Positions 33,582 to 42,473 of a stretch of DNA of 56,849 nt are shown piece by piece. The notes beneath the pieces are model-generated. The model was not told the origin of the DNA and did not search any database. It was given only the letters and a program-made list of their open reading frames with translations. Within the stretch, counting starts at the first letter, position 1. Each line of letters starts with the position of its first letter. Origin of the DNA: 4572-123 sp002084545. GTDB lineage: Bacteria; Desulfobacterota; Desulfobacteria; Desulfobacterales; 4572-123. The position numbers and the translations under genes were made by a program. The stretch spans positions 1 through 56,849 of the forward strand of contig JAOZSJ010000010.1 in the NCBI GenBank assembly GCA_029939715.1, given 5' to 3'.

Positions 33582-34427
33582 CTAAATATTCAACCGGATG
33601 CCGTCCAGATAGGTCAGGCTGCGGCCCATCCTGGCCAGGCTCTTTTCATTTTCAGCGGCCATCAAAAGCCGTTCGAGCCCGAAACCGATGCCCACCCATG
33701 GCTCGGCTATTTTCCAGGGACGGTCAAGGGGGTGAGGCCCCATGGCACCGGAACCTACTTCGATACGATCTTCACCGCCGACTACATCAAGGGTTTCACC
33801 GTAAACTTCCGATTTTTCAGTTTCAAAATCATAATCTTTCAGCCCGGCGGCGTCCGCCATTAACCTGGCCAGTTCCCGGAGTCTCCGGGGGCAGTCTTCA
33901 ATGGGCAGCCCAAATTCAGTCAGGTTTAGCATGGTAAATTCGCTGGCATGTTTGGCTCCCTGAGTTTCTTTACGAAAACAGGGGCCGATCTCGAAAATTG
34001 AAACCGGTTTTTCCCAAAGACGCAGCAAATCTTTCAGGACATAATACAGGTGAGGGGCCAGCATGGGGCGCAGACATTGGTTTTTTTCAAGCCAGTAAAC
34101 CTGAGCTGCAAGAGGGTGGTCATCACCTATGGTCATTTTAGCCAGCAAGCCCTTGGCCATGATAATCGGTGTGGCAACTTGAACAAAACCATTGTCCAAA
34201 AGTGCCTGGGTCAAACGGGTCTCAAGTTTGAGGAGCCGGGGCCGGAGCCGTATTTCACGGTATTGCCTCAGTTTTTCCCTCTGGCGTTTGACCAGTTTTT
34301 TTTCCAGCACCTGATATTGTTTATCGCGCTCGCCGGATTTGTCGAAAAACAGGCTTAGTTCAGTATCATCGGCATCAAGATTCAATAATCGTTTGCGCTG
34401 TATTTCAGACCATGTCACCGTCACCAC
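33582..34427 (-). CDS. pylSc: Pyrrolysyl-tRNA synthetase, catalytic C-terminal protein
   Basis: 281 residues, the catalytic half of the split class II synthetase that charges tRNA-Pyl with pyrrolysine. Class II motif 2 lies in FEIGPCFRKETQGAKHASEFTMLNLTEFG, motif 3 in GIGFGLERLLMA. RPMLAPHLYYVLKD, VQVATPIIMAKG and IEVGSGAMGPHPLD are further family signatures. GTG start at 34427, or the next GTG, with AAGGAG just upstream. tRNA-Pyl lies 49 bases upstream on the same strand. The stop is TAG, followed by a hairpin (see 33560-33574). Confidence 0.95.
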   Translation of the reverse strand: MVTVTWSEIQRKRLLNLDADDTELSLFFDKSGERDKQYQVLEKKLVKRQREKLRQYREIRLRPRLLKLETRLTQALLDNGFVQVATPIIMAKGLLAKMTIGDDHPLAAQVYWLEKNQCLRPMLAPHLYYVLKDLLRLWEKPVSIFEIGPCFRKETQGAKHASEFTMLNLTEFGLPIEDCPRRLRELARLMADAAGLKDYDFETEKSEVYGETLDVVGGEDRIEVGSGAMGPHPLDRPWKIAEPWVGIGFGLERLLMAAENEKSLARMGRSLTYLDGIRLNI

Positions 34428-34476
34428 TGTACTCCTTCCCGATAAAAAAAACTGCCTTTTTTTGCTTTTAAAAAAA

Positions 34477-34550
34477 TGGCGGGGAGCCCGGGAGTTGCAC
34501 CCGGCTAAGTGGATTTAGAGTCCACACGATCTCATAGCGATCCACCCCCC
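34477..34550 (-). tRNA. pylT: tRNA-Pyl (anticodon CTA)
   Basis: A 74-base tRNA reading UAG. On the minus strand it begins GGGGGGTGGATCG and ends CTCCCCGCCA, with CCA encoded. The anticodon loop is CTCTAAA between GTGGA and TCCAC. Features of tRNA-Pyl: only one base between acceptor and D stems, a compact D-loop closed by GATC/GATC, and a short variable loop of three or four bases. It lies 49 bases upstream of pylSc and 100 bases downstream of a good promoter, so both may be co-transcribed. Confidence 0.95.
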
Positions 34551-34882
34551 GCAAGCTATATGGATTGACAACGGTAACCAGACTAAACCGGCATCTATCA
34601 GCAGACTTCTTAAAAAGCAACCAGGAGAATCTCTGCTTGGTAAATTTTGCCGGTGCTATACACTCTTTCAAACCGCTTGTCAAAGCATCTGTTAAGAATA
34701 TTAAAAAATGTTCAACCTGATTCTATAGTAGACTTTAAGACCGTGATAGTGTTTTTACAACTCTTTTTTTAATTCTCTATTAACAAAAACTAAATTATAC
34801 GATTAACAGGAAAAGGCTGAAGGGTGTAGATTTGCTGTTTGCGGCGTACGCCTTTTCAACAGCGCCGGTTTAGCCGGGCGGG
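34551..34882. other. Region upstream of tRNA-Pyl
   Basis: Contains the pylT promoter at 34655-34683. The remainder is AT-rich with no supported gene. A palindromic GGCGTACGCC lies near 34842 and a short GC hairpin of unclear value near 34863, just past the CorC-like gene's stop. Confidence 0.6.
34655..34683 (-). promoter_or_regulatory. Promoter of the pyrrolysine cluster (pylT)
   Basis: TTGACA (34683-34678), a 17-base spacer and TATAGC (34660-34655). Transcription would begin near 34648, about 100 bases upstream of the mature tRNA 5' end, so a leader must be removed. Confidence 0.7.
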
Positions 34883-36103
34883 TTATGATTCTTTTTTGAC
34901 GATATATTCCAGGATGCGGTTACCATCCATCGCCTTGACGGTTACCGAAAAATCGCCCACGGAAATTTTCTCTTTTTCAATGGGAATACGGCCGATCTGA
35001 TCCAGTATATAACCTGAGAATGTGTCATAGGCCATGGATTCGGGGATATTCATGGGAATTGTTTCATTCACTTCATCAATTTCGGATTTGCCGAGTACGG
35101 CCCATTCATTTTCCCTGATTCGGGTAATATAAGACTCGACCTTATCGCTTTCATCACTTATTTCACCCACAATTTCTTCGAGTACATCCTCCATCGTGAT
35201 CAAACCGGCAACACCGCCGTGTTCGTCAACCACAACGGCGATATGATGTTTGCGTTTTTTAAACTGATGAAGCAGTTGATCCAGTTTTTTATTTTCAGGG
35301 ATAAAATATGGCCGGCTCATCAGTTTCCTGATATCCGGTTCATCAGTCCTGGTGGACTGGTGGATAAAAATATCCTTTATGTTGATGATTCCCACGATGT
35401 TGTCAATGGTATCCAGGTAAACCGGAATCCGCGTAAAACCGGATTTAGCTATCTTTCCTAAATCAGGAGTTTCGTCGATATTGATCGCAAACATATCCCC
35501 GCGCGGGGTCATGATTTCCGATGCATTGGTGTCATCAAACTCAAAAATATTATGAATAAATTCCTTTTCTTCTTCTTTAATTTCCCCCTCTTCCTCCACT
35601 ACTTCGACAAATGTCATCAATTCGTCTTCCGTCAGGGAAGGTGTTTTTTTGATTTTACCTGTCAGTCGGGGAATAAAATTTAAAAATAAAAGAATGGGAT
35701 AAAATACAATTGACATCCAGTAGATAGGGAATATGACGATACGTGCCACAAGTAGATTGTTGCGGGTGGCAATTGATTTCGGGAAAACCTCCCCAAAAAC
35801 CAGGATTAAGCATGTCATGATACCGGTAGCAACGCCAACGGCATTGCTGGAAACCATTTGGATGGCAATGGAGGTTGCCAGGGCCGCGGCACCGACATTG
35901 ACTATATTGTTGCCGATCAGGATAGTGGAAAGGAGTTTGTGCGAATCATCCTTCATCTGCCGGATCAACTGATAGGTTCTGCCTTTCTCCTTGGCAAGAT
36001 GTATCGCCCTTGTCCTGCTTATGGAGAACAGGGCCGTTTCCGCTGAAGAGAAAAAACCTGAAAAAAAAAGCAACACCAGCAGCAATGTTAATTCATAGCC
36101 CAT
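34883..36103 (-). CDS. Hemolysin-like CNNM/CorC-family membrane protein
   Basis: 406 residues. DUF21 membrane domain with about three to four helices (SGFFSSAETALFSISRTR near the N-terminus), two CBS domains (about residues 195-310, including IMTPRGDMFAI and VVVDEHGGVAGLITMEDVLEEIVGEI) and a C-terminal CorC_HlyC domain. Members act in magnesium or cobalt homeostasis or as Na-dependent efflux proteins. It is transcribed separately from the metal exporter 215 bases upstream. Confidence 0.9.
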   Translation of the reverse strand: MGYELTLLLVLLFFSGFFSSAETALFSISRTRAIHLAKEKGRTYQLIRQMKDDSHKLLSTILIGNNIVNVGAAALATSIAIQMVSSNAVGVATGIMTCLILVFGEVFPKSIATRNNLLVARIVIFPIYWMSIVFYPILLFLNFIPRLTGKIKKTPSLTEDELMTFVEVVEEEGEIKEEEKEFIHNIFEFDDTNASEIMTPRGDMFAINIDETPDLGKIAKSGFTRIPVYLDTIDNIVGIINIKDIFIHQSTRTDEPDIRKLMSRPYFIPENKKLDQLLHQFKKRKHHIAVVVDEHGGVAGLITMEDVLEEIVGEISDESDKVESYITRIRENEWAVLGKSEIDEVNETIPMNIPESMAYDTFSGYILDQIGRIPIEKEKISVGDFSVTVKAMDGNRILEYIVKKES

Positions 36104-36318
36104 AATGCCTCAGTCCGCACCCCTCGTAATGGATTTCATGGGACTGCGGCCCATGTAAAAAATATTCAACCAGGAATATCATAACAGGTTCATAAGTGTT
36201 ATATGCCATGATAATACCGGAAGAAAGCTTCATCTAAAAGATATAAAAGATACCCTTCATCGTCAAGTAAAAAACAATTTTGAACACAAATTGTAAATTC
36301 ATGCACCGCCGGCAATGA

Positions 36319-37368
36319 TTAAAATCCCACGGTGTACAGCAGTCCCCCCGCGGCAAGACCGAAAACAAGATTAAACGTTTTGATCAAAAGTGAATCCCTG
36401 ATACTGTAAGACAGCATGGGAAGCATGCCGTGTCCGTCCTGAACAAAGGATGCCGTAAACAGCACGGAAAAAGGTACTATGCCCTGGGCATACAGCATTA
36501 CGAATATGAGATGCGGACCGGATTCCGGAACGATTCCGAGCAGCGCTCCTGATAGCAGCACCCACCACATATGATGCTGAATAATGGTATCCAGATTCCA
36601 GAAAGACAATCCCCAGTGAACAAAAAACAGGGCACCAAATGTCCATAGAAAAACACGCAAAAGGTGCTTTTTAATGATGTGATTCCAAATATGGGAATGC
36701 AGATAGTGCTCGGTGGACACGGAGGCAATATACAGGGTGCACAATGACAGGAGCACGAATGTAATACGTTTCCAGTTCCAGGAAGATGGGCCGATAATAC
36801 CCAGTAAAACGGATATTAAAAAAGTAAGAATCAGACTGATCAGCAAAAATCTCGTAAAGGTCAGAAACCGAAAGTTTTTAATCAGGTTCAGGGATAGAAA
36901 GGTATCATCAATTTTTTCCAGCTCAATCGTATCGGACAGGCAGTGTTCGCAGTTACTTTCATAACAGGATTCACAGGGGGTAATGCCCATTACCTGGATA
37001 ATTTTATCGCTGATCAGTGCAAAAAAAATGCCGCAGACAAACAGCAGCCCGAAAAGAGCCATGGCCGCCATCGGAAACCGCGCCAGCATGACAAAGGCTT
37101 CATCTCCGGATGTGGCTATCATGCCGCCTGTAATGGCACCGAAGCTGATCAAACCGCGGACATAAAGGCTCACGTTCATGAAAGCTCCCAGGCAGCCCGG
37201 CGTGGAACCTAAAAATGAGGACAGGATATACTGACGCCACTGCCCCCCTTTCACAAGCTCCGACACCCGTTTATGGGTGACCGTGTCCACAAAATCGATC
37301 AGCAGCATCATGACAAACACGAAAACGGATATAATTACGGAATGTTTGAAAATAGGCAAAATTTCCAT
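36319..37368 (-). CDS. Putative 10-TM heavy-metal exporter (ArsP_2 family)
   Basis: 349 residues with about ten hydrophobic helices in two halves. SSFLGSTPGCLGAFMNVSLYVRGLISFGAITGGMIATSGDEAFVML and GIVPESGPHLIFVMLYAQGIVPFSVLFTASFVQDGHGMLPML are signatures of the ArsP_2 (PF11449) group, often annotated as arsenic or manganese efflux. The loop between the halves carries a CxxCx4CxxC cluster (C132, C135, C140, C143) and probably binds metal. It lies 41 bases downstream of the MFS gene and may share its transcript. Confidence 0.82.
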   Translation of the reverse strand: MEILPIFKHSVIISVFVFVMMLLIDFVDTVTHKRVSELVKGGQWRQYILSSFLGSTPGCLGAFMNVSLYVRGLISFGAITGGMIATSGDEAFVMLARFPMAAMALFGLLFVCGIFFALISDKIIQVMGITPCESCYESNCEHCLSDTIELEKIDDTFLSLNLIKNFRFLTFTRFLLISLILTFLISVLLGIIGPSSWNWKRITFVLLSLCTLYIASVSTEHYLHSHIWNHIIKKHLLRVFLWTFGALFFVHWGLSFWNLDTIIQHHMWWVLLSGALLGIVPESGPHLIFVMLYAQGIVPFSVLFTASFVQDGHGMLPMLSYSIRDSLLIKTFNLVFGLAAGGLLYTVGF

Positions 37369-37409
37369 TGATTACTCTTTCAGCTAATGAATAGCTTCAC
37401 TAAAATATA

Positions 37410-38636
37410 TCAAGTATTACCGCATTGTATCCGCCAAAGAAAAACCGCTGAAAATATAATTATAGGAGACATGATCATAAAAATCAACGTATAACCAAAG
37501 GTGACGATCAACAGGCCCGCAATTAAGGGAAAGATCGCAGTGGTCAGGCTTAATGCGCCGCTGACACCGGCATATATGGCCCGGTTATCATCAGTTGTAA
37601 TTTCCAGCAAAATGCCGTCCAAGAAAATTTTATAGGCCGTAACGGAAAATCCGGCAAGAAAAAAAATCCATTGGTAGGCCCCTATACCATACCGGGAAAG
37701 AAACAGGGCCGCCGGCGGGAGCATGCTTGCGATAATGATAAATCCAAAGGCAATTCCCTTGAATTTAAAATATCCGGCGACCTGCTTCCAGACAATGGTC
37801 GAAAGGATCATACCTGTAAACTGCAACAACAAAAAATTGCCGATCTGATTCCGGTCCAGCCCGAACAGGGATTTGGACAGCGCAACAAAAAAGGGAATCA
37901 TTGTAAGTCCCAGGCTGGCCAAATTGATCAATAAGATATAGTTTGTTAAATTGGTGTCGGATTTCAGCATATGCGGCATGGACTTTATGATACGAATCAT
38001 GCTGTGGAAATCCGTCGTGTCGGCTGGTTTCTCTTTGATCATCAGAAATCCGAAGGTGGCGATAAACAGCAACCCGGATGCCGTGAAAAAAATTATTGTG
38101 TAGTTTTCAGGATAAGGAAAGGCCATTACCATACGGCGAACCACTATGGCCGATACCAGCATGCCGGCAGCCGATATGAATTGCTTGAAGACTAAAAAAG
38201 TTTTTCGCTGGGATCCGATGAAGGCCTTTCCCATAATATCCGTATAGGAGACGCCGGCAAAGGCACCGCTTACGGAAAAAACGCCTATCCACAGAAAAAC
38301 CATGAATAAAAGCCGCCCGGGATCACTGGACGCAGCAATTGACAACGTGTATCCCATGCCGGCAAGGGCGATGACCCGAAGATAAATTCCGGTCAGTAAA
38401 AATGGTTTTTTATGAATACGACCGGCCAGAAACCCCGCAAACAAAAGCTGGGTGATCATGGGCAGGCCGATGGAGATCCCGGTGAGAATACCGACATGCA
38501 CACTGGAGCCTCCGATATTGAGTATAAATGAAGAAAGTATTGTATTGACGTCAATAAATGTGGAGGCAAACGCCAGGAAAAGGGCGTGCCAGATAAAAGC
38601 ATAAAAATTGCGTCTATAATGCGTCTTAATAGCCAT
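37410..38636 (-). CDS. Major facilitator superfamily transporter
   Basis: 408 residues, about 12 helices, with the MFS loop between helices 2 and 3 (FLAGRIHKKPFLLTG). No family more precise than MFS can be named, and the substrate is unknown. The stop of the NifX-like gene is 14 bases upstream and the exporter gene follows, so the genes probably form one operon with the flavoenzyme and its companions. Confidence 0.88.
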   Translation of the reverse strand: MAIKTHYRRNFYAFIWHALFLAFASTFIDVNTILSSFILNIGGSSVHVGILTGISIGLPMITQLLFAGFLAGRIHKKPFLLTGIYLRVIALAGMGYTLSIAASSDPGRLLFMVFLWIGVFSVSGAFAGVSYTDIMGKAFIGSQRKTFLVFKQFISAAGMLVSAIVVRRMVMAFPYPENYTIIFFTASGLLFIATFGFLMIKEKPADTTDFHSMIRIIKSMPHMLKSDTNLTNYILLINLASLGLTMIPFFVALSKSLFGLDRNQIGNFLLLQFTGMILSTIVWKQVAGYFKFKGIAFGFIIIASMLPPAALFLSRYGIGAYQWIFFLAGFSVTAYKIFLDGILLEITTDDNRAIYAGVSGALSLTTAIFPLIAGLLIVTFGYTLIFMIMSPIIIFSAVFLWRIQCGNT

Positions 38637-38650
38637 TGGTTATAAATATT

Positions 38651-39067
38651 TCAATTACAGACAAGTCCCATTTTTATTTCTCTATCCCGGCATGAAATAA
38701 ATTTTCCCGCGTCGGCGTCATAGACTTTGAATTCCCGGCCGTCCCCCTCCATGTATCGCTCTATTGCGATATCAATTGTTTCAAATTTTGTTATAATACA
38801 ATCAATCTGCATAGCCGTAATGGCGGCAACGGATTTTTTTCCCATACTGCGGCCGATAAACAGGCTGCAATCTTCAAGCAGCTCGAGAATAGTGTCGGCC
38901 TGGCCGTGAGAATGGCTTTCATCTTCGGTTTCCGCAAAAGGATTGCGGCGCAATTCTTTTTTCACAATTTCTCCATTAAGGATTTCAATAATCTGGTAAT
39001 ACCGACTTGAACCAAAATGGTTCTTGCGGATTGACTCCCCGTCATCGGTTGCTACGGCTATTTTCAT
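38651..39067 (-). CDS. NifX/NifB-C-like (dinitrogenase FeMo-cofactor-biosynthesis fold) protein
   Basis: 138 residues. MKIAVATDDGESIRKNHFGSSRYYQIIEI and FIGRSMGKKSVAAI are the pattern of the NifX/NafY/MTH1175 superfamily, small proteins that bind iron-sulfur or molybdenum-iron clusters. A SHSHGQAD segment could bind metal. No nitrogen-fixation genes are near, so a nitrogenase role is not supported. It lies 56 bases after the ABM gene and 14 bases before the MFS gene. Confidence 0.85.
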   Translation of the reverse strand: MKIAVATDDGESIRKNHFGSSRYYQIIEILNGEIVKKELRRNPFAETEDESHSHGQADTILELLEDCSLFIGRSMGKKSVAAITAMQIDCIITKFETIDIAIERYMEGDGREFKVYDADAGKFISCRDREIKMGLVCN

Positions 39068-39123
39068 TTTTCCAGCCCTCGTATCATCTTGCAGTGATCA
39101 GCATTCAAATGCATGTAACTGCA

Positions 39124-39444
39124 TTATCCCATTTCAGGCATGATGCCGCCCACCAGAGGCTCATAGATTCTGTATTCGGTACGTTCCCGTGTGATCTTGT
39201 CAATTTTGCTCTGAATGGCAGCCCTCTCTTCGCTGTGCAGCCAATTTTTCCAATCATCAATAGAGGCCCATGTACTTCTGACCAGATACTCGTTTTCTTC
39301 CGGTGGCTCCAGACACCGCAATGACTCACTGGAAATATAACCTGCCTGGGCCCGGGCAAGGGACCGCAATTGAACCATAAGCGAGGCCACTTCGTCTGCT
39401 TTCTCTTTTACAAACTTTCTTTTGATCAAAATTTCAATACCCAT
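39124..39444 (-). CDS. Antibiotic biosynthesis monooxygenase (ABM) domain protein
   Basis: 106 residues, a small ferredoxin-like alpha/beta protein. MGIEILIKRKFVKEKADEVASLMVQLRSLARAQAGYISSESLR and YLVRSTWASIDDWKNWLHSEER are ABM motifs. Members include quinol monooxygenases, heme-degrading enzymes and folded proteins with no known catalysis. In a strict anaerobe a monooxygenase reaction is doubtful; another role is likely. AAGGAG precedes the ATG. Confidence 0.85.
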   Translation of the reverse strand: MGIEILIKRKFVKEKADEVASLMVQLRSLARAQAGYISSESLRCLEPPEENEYLVRSTWASIDDWKNWLHSEERAAIQSKIDKITRERTEYRIYEPLVGGIMPEMG

Positions 39445-39511
39445 TTTATTCTCCTTTTTTTAATCGAATGACTATCTGTAAATTCCTGTGTAAAAAAAGG
39501 CCGGCCGGGTT

Positions 39512-40165
39512 TTATCCCCGCAGCTTTTCCGCCTGCTCCGTGAGCAGGGCTTTAAATCGATCCAGTGTAACGGAGTAAGGGATAATCGGTATGCCCATCC
39601 AGTCGGAATATTCCAGAAACTCTTCCGGCTTCTCGGCCATATACTCATCGAGATAACCGATCCCGTCCAAAACGACAGCGCCGCCGGTATGCTTGGGGAA
39701 ATTTTCATTGGCCAGGCCCCTGTCCCACCCTTTGAACACTTTATGACGGAACTTGATCCAGCCCGGTGTCATCCACCACACTTTTTCATCGCCGGCCACC
39801 TCCTTGGCAATAGTATCCCGTTCCGCTTCACTGGCCAGCATGTCCATGCAATGGGTGGCATTGATCCGGGACACACCAGGGCCCTGTTCATCAATAATGG
39901 TTTTCATTGTCCGGAGTGGCTCATCCGCATTAACGTAACAAAACTTGCCACCGTACACCACCAGCACCATGTCGGCCTTCTCCCGGGCCTTTTTTATACG
40001 TAAAACCAATTGCCGTTCCAGATCGCGGATATCCTCATGAAGGCCGGGAGTCGTAAAATAAAGATAATCGGTATCCAGAAATCCTTCTTGCCTGAGATGA
40101 TTCAATTCGAGACTCAGGGTTCCGCAGGAAACAACGGCGATATTCGAAAAAGATACTGGTTTCAT
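39512..40165 (-). CDS. DUF1638 domain protein
   Basis: 217 residues. IAVVSCGTLSLELNHL at the N-terminus, an INATHCMDMLAS segment and GWIKFRHKVFKGWDRG are features of DUF1638. Proteins of this family occur in methanogens and anaerobes, often near corrinoid methyltransferases as far as I recall; their function is unknown. The ATG at 40165 is supported by AAAGGAG; longer readings overlap the flavoenzyme gene and are not supported. It follows the flavoenzyme stop by 16 bases and is surely in the same operon. Confidence 0.85.
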   Translation of the reverse strand: MKPVSFSNIAVVSCGTLSLELNHLRQEGFLDTDYLYFTTPGLHEDIRDLERQLVLRIKKAREKADMVLVVYGGKFCYVNADEPLRTMKTIIDEQGPGVSRINATHCMDMLASEAERDTIAKEVAGDEKVWWMTPGWIKFRHKVFKGWDRGLANENFPKHTGGAVVLDGIGYLDEYMAEKPEEFLEYSDWMGIPIIPYSVTLDRFKALLTEQAEKLRG

Positions 40166-40181
40166 TAGGATATCTCCTTTT

Positions 40182-42092
40182 TTAATATTTCCTGGCGATA
40201 TCATATCCGGCATGGATGGCGGAAAAGATATCACTGACATCATGGGCGTCTCCAATGACCTCGACATTTGCCACGGCTTCGGAAAGGCTTTTATCGGGCG
40301 GTTCAGAGGAAAGCATGCCCGAAGAGAGGATGACGGTCTGGAATGGTTCCAAAATAATTTTTTTCCCATCCTGTTCAACTTCAACGCTTTTAGTCCCAAA
40401 GTCTTTAACAGTTGTATGGGGCATGAGAGTCACCTTGGGCATTTTCCCTATACGCATGAGACACAATTTTTTGGTAATCGTTTCCATCTGGCTGCCGATG
40501 GGATCGGTCCGCTTTGTCGCCGTGACCTCAAATCCCTGATTACCGATTTTTTCGACGACCTCAAGCCCGGTCCTGCCTGCCCCGATTACAAGTACCCGGG
40601 GACCTTTTACCTGACCGGTACCCTTAAAATAGTCGATGGATGTCATTGTGTACTGCTTTTCAAGGCCCTTAATGTCCGGAATGTTCTGAATTGCTCCGGT
40701 AGCCCATACCAGAAGATCCGGTTTGATTTTTTCGATCAGGGCCGCATTCACGATCTGGCCGATAATCACCGTGTCAACATTTGCCCGTACATCATTTTTT
40801 AAGCTGTCCAGACCATCGAGCATCGGCTGTTTTCCCGGGGCTTGCCAGGCCAGATTAAACTGGCCGCCCAGATGTTCTTCCTTTTCCACCAAAGTCACGC
40901 TGTGCCCTCGTTTCGACAAGTAAAAAGCCGCACTCATGCCCGCGGGACCGCCGCCGGCGATAAGTACCTTCACGGGATGGTCCGTGGGGAGCAGTTCCGG
41001 CAGGCCTACTTTCGGATTGACATTACAGCCCAGGGGCTGGCCGCTTTTCAGTCGGTGGAGACAACCCTGCAGGCAGTAGCCGCAGTATCTGACATCCGGA
41101 TATTGATTGCTTTGCCATTTTTCAACAAGATCCGGGTCGGTAATGAGCGGCCGGCCAAGAGCCACAAGATCGGCCATCCCCCGGTCCAGGATCTGGGTCA
41201 CCTTTTCTTTTCTGCCCATTTTGCCGGCAACGATAATCGGAAGAGCCGTGTTTTCGCGCACCCATGCCAGGGCATCCATCTGGGGCTTTTCCGGGAGGCT
41301 CGAATGATGAAAATACCAGGGCGGGCTGAAACAAGAGCTGCCCATGCCCACATGAATGGCACAAACTCCCCTTTCTTCAGCCAGGGCCAGAAGCGGTTTT
41401 ATATCCTGTTGCCCGATCCCGAATTCCGGAGACATCTCATTACCTGAAATGCGCAGGATTATCGGTATTCCGGGCGCGCCCTGACTGACTGCCGTCAGAA
41501 CTTTACTTGCAAAAAGGAGTCGATCCCGACCGTACGAATCAGTCCTTTTGTTAATTTTACCATTTAAAAACTGGGACACAAGATAGCCGTGGCCGCACTG
41601 AAGTTCCAGGGCATCTATACCCGAGGCAACGGCCTTTCTTGCCGCGGATTCATACCCGGCAAGAATGGTATCAATCTCTTCCCTGGTCAAAACTTCGGCA
41701 GTCTGCCCGGTGGACGGACATGTGACAACCGATGGGGCCTTGGTGGGGCCGCCCGAGGCCTTGGGGTTTGCGCCGGCTCCGGCATGATTCAGATGAAGAC
41801 AGGCCAGACGATTTTCTTTATGAATGGTGTCGGCAATTTTTGCAATCTGGTCGGCACTGTCGGGCAAATGGATGCTCAACTGTTTGGGATGTTCCCTGCC
41901 GTCTTGAGTGACCGCGGCCGGTTCCAAAATCAAGAGTCCCGGCCCCTGAGCGGCTATATTTCCATAAAAAACCAACTGACGCCCGGTTACTTTACCGTCC
42001 GGTGTTCCATAAGCGGTTTTTATCGGTGGAAATACGAATCGGTTGGTAAGCGTTACGTTACCAAGTGAAAATTCGGCAAACATTCTGTCCAT
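40182..42092 (-). CDS. NADH:flavin oxidoreductase with FeS cluster (2,4-dienoyl-CoA reductase/TMADH type)
   Basis: 636 residues. Residues 1-340 are an FMN-binding old-yellow-enzyme barrel (MDRMFAEFSLGNVTLTNRFVFPPIKTAYG). A [4Fe-4S] site follows in YCGYCLQGCLHRL and GCNVNPKVG. The C-terminal half is a two-dinucleotide-binding FAD/NAD module, with GGGPAGMSAAFYL and GAGRTGLEVVEKIG. This is the architecture of 2,4-dienoyl-CoA reductase and trimethylamine dehydrogenase. The substrate is not predictable; the neighbours (DUF1638, ABM, NifX-like, MFS) look like a dedicated operon. Confidence 0.92.
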   Translation of the reverse strand: MDRMFAEFSLGNVTLTNRFVFPPIKTAYGTPDGKVTGRQLVFYGNIAAQGPGLLILEPAAVTQDGREHPKQLSIHLPDSADQIAKIADTIHKENRLACLHLNHAGAGANPKASGGPTKAPSVVTCPSTGQTAEVLTREEIDTILAGYESAARKAVASGIDALELQCGHGYLVSQFLNGKINKRTDSYGRDRLLFASKVLTAVSQGAPGIPIILRISGNEMSPEFGIGQQDIKPLLALAEERGVCAIHVGMGSSCFSPPWYFHHSSLPEKPQMDALAWVRENTALPIIVAGKMGRKEKVTQILDRGMADLVALGRPLITDPDLVEKWQSNQYPDVRYCGYCLQGCLHRLKSGQPLGCNVNPKVGLPELLPTDHPVKVLIAGGGPAGMSAAFYLSKRGHSVTLVEKEEHLGGQFNLAWQAPGKQPMLDGLDSLKNDVRANVDTVIIGQIVNAALIEKIKPDLLVWATGAIQNIPDIKGLEKQYTMTSIDYFKGTGQVKGPRVLVIGAGRTGLEVVEKIGNQGFEVTATKRTDPIGSQMETITKKLCLMRIGKMPKVTLMPHTTVKDFGTKSVEVEQDGKKIILEPFQTVILSSGMLSSEPPDKSLSEAVANVEVIGDAHDVSDIFSAIHAGYDIARKY

Positions 42093-42149
42093 GGGGCCCC
42101 CTTTTTAGTTAAAATACAGGTCAACATTCGGTCCTGCGGACCGGACGAT

Positions 42150-42473
42150 CTATTGATGTAATGTTTTGCGGATGGCATTGGACAATAATTTTTCGTTCTG
42201 AAGCCCGACAAACCGTGTGACTTCCCTGCCGTCTTTGAAAATGATCAAAGTCGGAATGCTGGCAATACCAAAATGCATGGCGGTTTGCTGATTCTCATCC
42301 ACATTTATTTCAAGAACAGCAGCCTGCCCCTTAAACTTTTCAGACAGCTCCAAAGTGATCGGATGCTGGGCTCTGCACGGGGCACACCAGGGGGCATTGA
42401 AATCCACAAGGACGACACCATGGCTGATGGCAGACTCAAACTGTTTGGTATCCAGTACTTTTCCAGATTTCAT
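42150..42473 (-). CDS. trxA: Thioredoxin
   Basis: 107 residues. Active site WCAPC in FNAPWCAPCRAQHPI, cis-proline in SIPTLIIFKDG. It reduces disulfides in cytoplasmic proteins, including ribonucleotide reductase and assimilatory enzymes. The ATG at 42473 has AAGGA eight bases upstream; an ATG nine bases earlier sits on that site. It is 57 bases upstream of the flavoenzyme and may lead that operon. It ends in TAG. Confidence 0.93.
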   Translation of the reverse strand: MKSGKVLDTKQFESAISHGVVLVDFNAPWCAPCRAQHPITLELSEKFKGQAAVLEINVDENQQTAMHFGIASIPTLIIFKDGREVTRFVGLQNEKLLSNAIRKTLHQ

